From Pseudomonadota bacterium (GTDB lineage Bacteria; Pseudomonadota; Alphaproteobacteria; Rhizobiales; Beijerinckiaceae): 7,435 bases of DNA. The notes below the pieces were generated by a model. It was not told the DNA's origin. It worked only from the letters and a program-made list of their open reading frames with translations, and did not search any database. Shown here piece by piece: positions 6,234 to 7,435 of this stretch. The stretch spans positions 1 through 7,435 of the forward strand of contig JAEWKH010000042.1 of NCBI GenBank assembly GCA_023386155.1, in the 5' to 3' direction. Positions within the stretch are counted from its first letter, which is position 1; every line of letters begins with the position of its first letter. Made by a program: the position numbers and the translations under genes.

Positions 6234-6836
6234 TTAGACTTCAATCGATTCAGAGATCTCTAACGCATCATCGACTTCAATGCCCAGATAACGGACTGTG
6301 CTTTCCAGTTTCTTATGGCCTAACAGAAGTTGGATCACCCTGAGATTCTTAGTTTTCTTGTAAATCAGGTAAGGTTTTGTTCTTCTCAAGGAATGTGTAC
6401 TGTAAAGCGAATCTTCGAGACCAAGTTTTGCTACCCACCCATGAAAAATTCGGTTGTATTGCCGGGTTGATATGTGTTGGTTAGTACCGACCCGAGATCG
6501 GAACAAATAGTCTTTACTGCGTAAATTGCCAAGCTTTATGAATGCAGAAACAGCTTCTCTTGTCCCTGTGGTTATCTCTAATTGGACAGGGCTGCCGGTT
6601 TTCTGTTGTAGAACCGTAGCTCTGCTTGAAACAGAGCTACCATATGCAACATCAGATACTTTGAGTTTGACTAGATCACAGCCTCGAAGCTTACTGTCCA
6701 AGGCCATGTTGAACAGAGCTAAATCGCGTGTTTTACCTTCCAGTTCAAGTCGGATTCGGATACCCCAGATATGAGATATCTGAAGTGGTCTTTTTTGGCC
6801 TATGATACGGTCTTTGTTCCACGGTGACGTGTTCAT
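6234..6836 (-). CDS. Short tyrosine recombinase/integrase (catalytic domain only)
   Basis: This is a 200-residue site-specific recombinase of the phage-integrase/XerCD superfamily that cuts and rejoins DNA through a 3'-phosphotyrosine. The whole catalytic set is present: Arg51 (LDSKLRGCDLVKL), Lys79 (LQQKTGSPVQ), His148-x-x-Arg151 (THSLRRTKPYLIY), His174 (LLLGHKKLESTVRYLGI) and the nucleophile Tyr183. The SAM-like core-binding domain of full-size integrases (about 300-400 residues) is absent. This is the normal length for a widespread family of about 200-residue integrases with the LLLGHxKLESTVRYLGIEVDDAL ending, and is similar in length to FimB/FimE. A TTG six bases earlier (6840-6842) is possible, but GGAGA at 6844-6848 is correctly spaced only for the ATG at 6834-6836. 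That start and ribosome-binding site lie in a perfect inverted repeat. The gene appears intact; its target site is unknown. Confidence 0.88.
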   Translation of the reverse strand: MNTSPWNKDRIIGQKRPLQISHIWGIRIRLELEGKTRDLALFNMALDSKLRGCDLVKLKVSDVAYGSSVSSRATVLQQKTGSPVQLEITTGTREAVSAFIKLGNLRSKDYLFRSRVGTNQHISTRQYNRIFHGWVAKLGLEDSLYSTHSLRRTKPYLIYKKTKNLRVIQLLLGHKKLESTVRYLGIEVDDALEISESIEV

Positions 6837-6872
6837 ACTCAAATCTCCTGCAATGTGGGAGATTTGAGTATG
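6834..6872. promoter_or_regulatory. Perfect 15-bp inverted repeat covering the recombinase RBS and start codon
   Basis: CATACTCAAATCTCC (6834-6848) and GGAGATTTGAGTATG (6858-6872) are exact complements around a 9-base loop. In the recombinase mRNA the 3' arm contains both the GGAGA ribosome-binding site and the AUG, so the folded hairpin would hide both. As DNA it could also be a binding or crossover site for the recombinase. The symmetry is seen directly; the roles are inferred. Confidence 0.7.
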
Positions 6873-6875
6873 GTT

Positions 6876-6900
6876 GTCCTTATGAGCGAGGCGCGGAAGC
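6876..6900. repeat. Degenerate GTCCGC-type repeat, copy 5
   Basis: GTCCTTATGAGCGAGGCGCGGAAGC resembles copy 2 (GTCCGCTGAGAGCGAGGAGCGGAAG), sharing GTCC, GAGCGAGG and GCGGAAG. The stem is largely lost. It lies just upstream of the recombinase hairpin. Confidence 0.4.
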
Positions 6901-7009
6901 TCACTTTAGGGCAATCTAATTCACATGTCAGAGGATTTATAAAAAGAGAATAGTGCAGATTTTAGGGATACTTACACTTGCTATGGCATACTTTTTGGGA
7001 CCCCATCAG

Positions 7010-7198
7010 TTTAGGGATCTGAATCGCCACAGCTTTGGTAGGCACCTGCTTTATGGTCACGTGCACCCGAAGATCCTGCGGGTACGCATGGGTCACGAAA
7101 AGTACGAGTCTACAGAAGTTAATTTACGGTTTTTTGCGCTCGATGTGGCTGCCAGCTACCAAGTCCAGTTTACACTGGATACAACTAACGCGCTGTAG
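7010..7198 (+). pseudogene. Remnant of a ResD-like plasmid tyrosine recombinase
   Basis: The frame ending at the TAG 7196-7198 encodes only the C-terminal part of a tyrosine recombinase. LNRHSFGRHLLYG, then LRVRMGHEKYESTEV, then FFALDVAASYQVQFTLD follows the ResD pattern of F-type plasmids, recalled as FRHSFAMHLLYG, LQSLMGHKSxxSTEVYTKVFALDVAARHRVQF. The frame can be read back to a GTG at 6953, but those residues do not look like recombinase, so the homologous part begins near 7010. The Arg of the HxxR motif and the GH histidine remain. The first His appears to be Asp, and the nucleophile Tyr after STEV is Asn. The N-terminal two thirds are missing. It is a dead relic, and points to plasmid ancestry for this segment. 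Confidence 0.7.
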
Positions 7199-7231
7199 CA
7201 ACTGCGTGGTGGAAGCTGATTAAAGGAGATA

Positions 7232-7435
7232 ATGATGTTCGATGTTGACGATACTGCACCCGATACTCCCGCCCCCCGTGAACTCAGTCAGGATGTGCAG
7301 GCGCTGATCAACAATGGTCTGGATTTTCTGGATAAAGCCCGTGAAGAGTTGGAGGCCTCGAAGCCGAAGTTCTCCGTCGTCAGTTTCTGGACTGCGGTCG
7401 AGATTTTACTGAAAGTTCCGCTGGCGCACGAACAC
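7232..7435 (+). CDS. Unrecognised protein, possible HEPN-like helical domain (3' end beyond window)
   Basis: An open frame from ATG 7232-7234 (a second ATG follows directly) runs 68 codons to the window edge. A strong AAAGGAGAT ribosome-binding site at 7222-7230 supports the start; the second ATG at 7235 is equally well placed. After an acidic, proline-rich N-terminus (FDVDDTAPDTPAPRELSQDV), the protein becomes two amphipathic helices (VQALINNGLDFLDKAREELE and VVSFWTAVEILLKVPLAHEH). The motif AVEILLKxxLxHEH recalls the helical core of HEPN-type proteins, which are often tied to toxin-antitoxin or phage-defence loci. That is a resemblance only: the catalytic RxxxxH region cannot be seen in the part available. 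GC content and codon use look like ordinary enterobacterial genes, unlike the AT-rich orphans to the left. It begins 33 bases after the ResD-like remnant. Confidence 0.65.
   Translation, partial: MMFDVDDTAPDTPAPRELSQDVQALINNGLDFLDKAREELEASKPKFSVVSFWTAVEILLKVPLAHEH

Noticed and set aside
6953..7009. Start of an intact small gene at the GTG 6953
   Set aside because: No ribosome-binding site is visible before it and these residues do not match the recombinase pattern that begins near 7010; the frame is a decayed fragment with chance upstream extension.
1..7435. CRISPR array, tRNA or rRNA genes
   Set aside because: No regularly spaced direct repeats and no recognisable tRNA or rRNA sequences were seen.

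Overview
The window looks like accessory DNA from a member of the Enterobacterales. The siderophore-uptake genes have moderate GC, and a short phage/plasmid-type tyrosine recombinase and a decayed F-plasmid ResD-like recombinase lie on the same piece. I cannot tell from sequence alone whether this is a plasmid or a chromosomal island. The ResD-like remnant makes a plasmid, or DNA derived from one, the better guess.

Region 1 (1-3859, minus strand) is an iron-uptake operon read leftward. It encodes a 721-residue TonB-dependent outer-membrane receptor, then a periplasmic substrate-binding protein, then a FecCD-type inner-membrane permease cut by the window edge. The genes are tightly packed (gaps of 7 and 18 bases) and would act in order: outer-membrane capture, periplasmic relay, membrane translocation. 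An ATPase is expected further left. Upstream of the receptor, 3868-3950 holds a candidate promoter with a Fur-like site, a CRP-like site and two palindromes.

Region 2 (3860-6233) is more AT-rich and patchy. After about 480 non-coding bases with short palindromes come two convergent genes: an unrecognised 269-residue protein (4342-5151, plus) and a 245-residue, membrane-anchored ETEC_3214-like protein (5269-6006, minus). Short GTCCGC/GCGGAC inverted repeats lie before, between and after these genes, and a degenerate copy lies upstream of the recombinase.

Region 3 (6234-7435) is a mobility zone. It has a complete 200-residue tyrosine recombinase (minus) whose ribosome-binding site and start codon sit inside a perfect 15-bp inverted repeat. 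Next is a truncated ResD-like recombinase that has lost its catalytic tyrosine (plus), and then the 5' part of an unrecognised, possibly HEPN-like helical protein (plus) that runs off the right edge.

The clearest novel leads are the inverted repeat over the recombinase start, the dispersed repeat family punctuating the orphan genes, and the two orphan genes themselves. No complete new multi-gene system can be demonstrated from this window.
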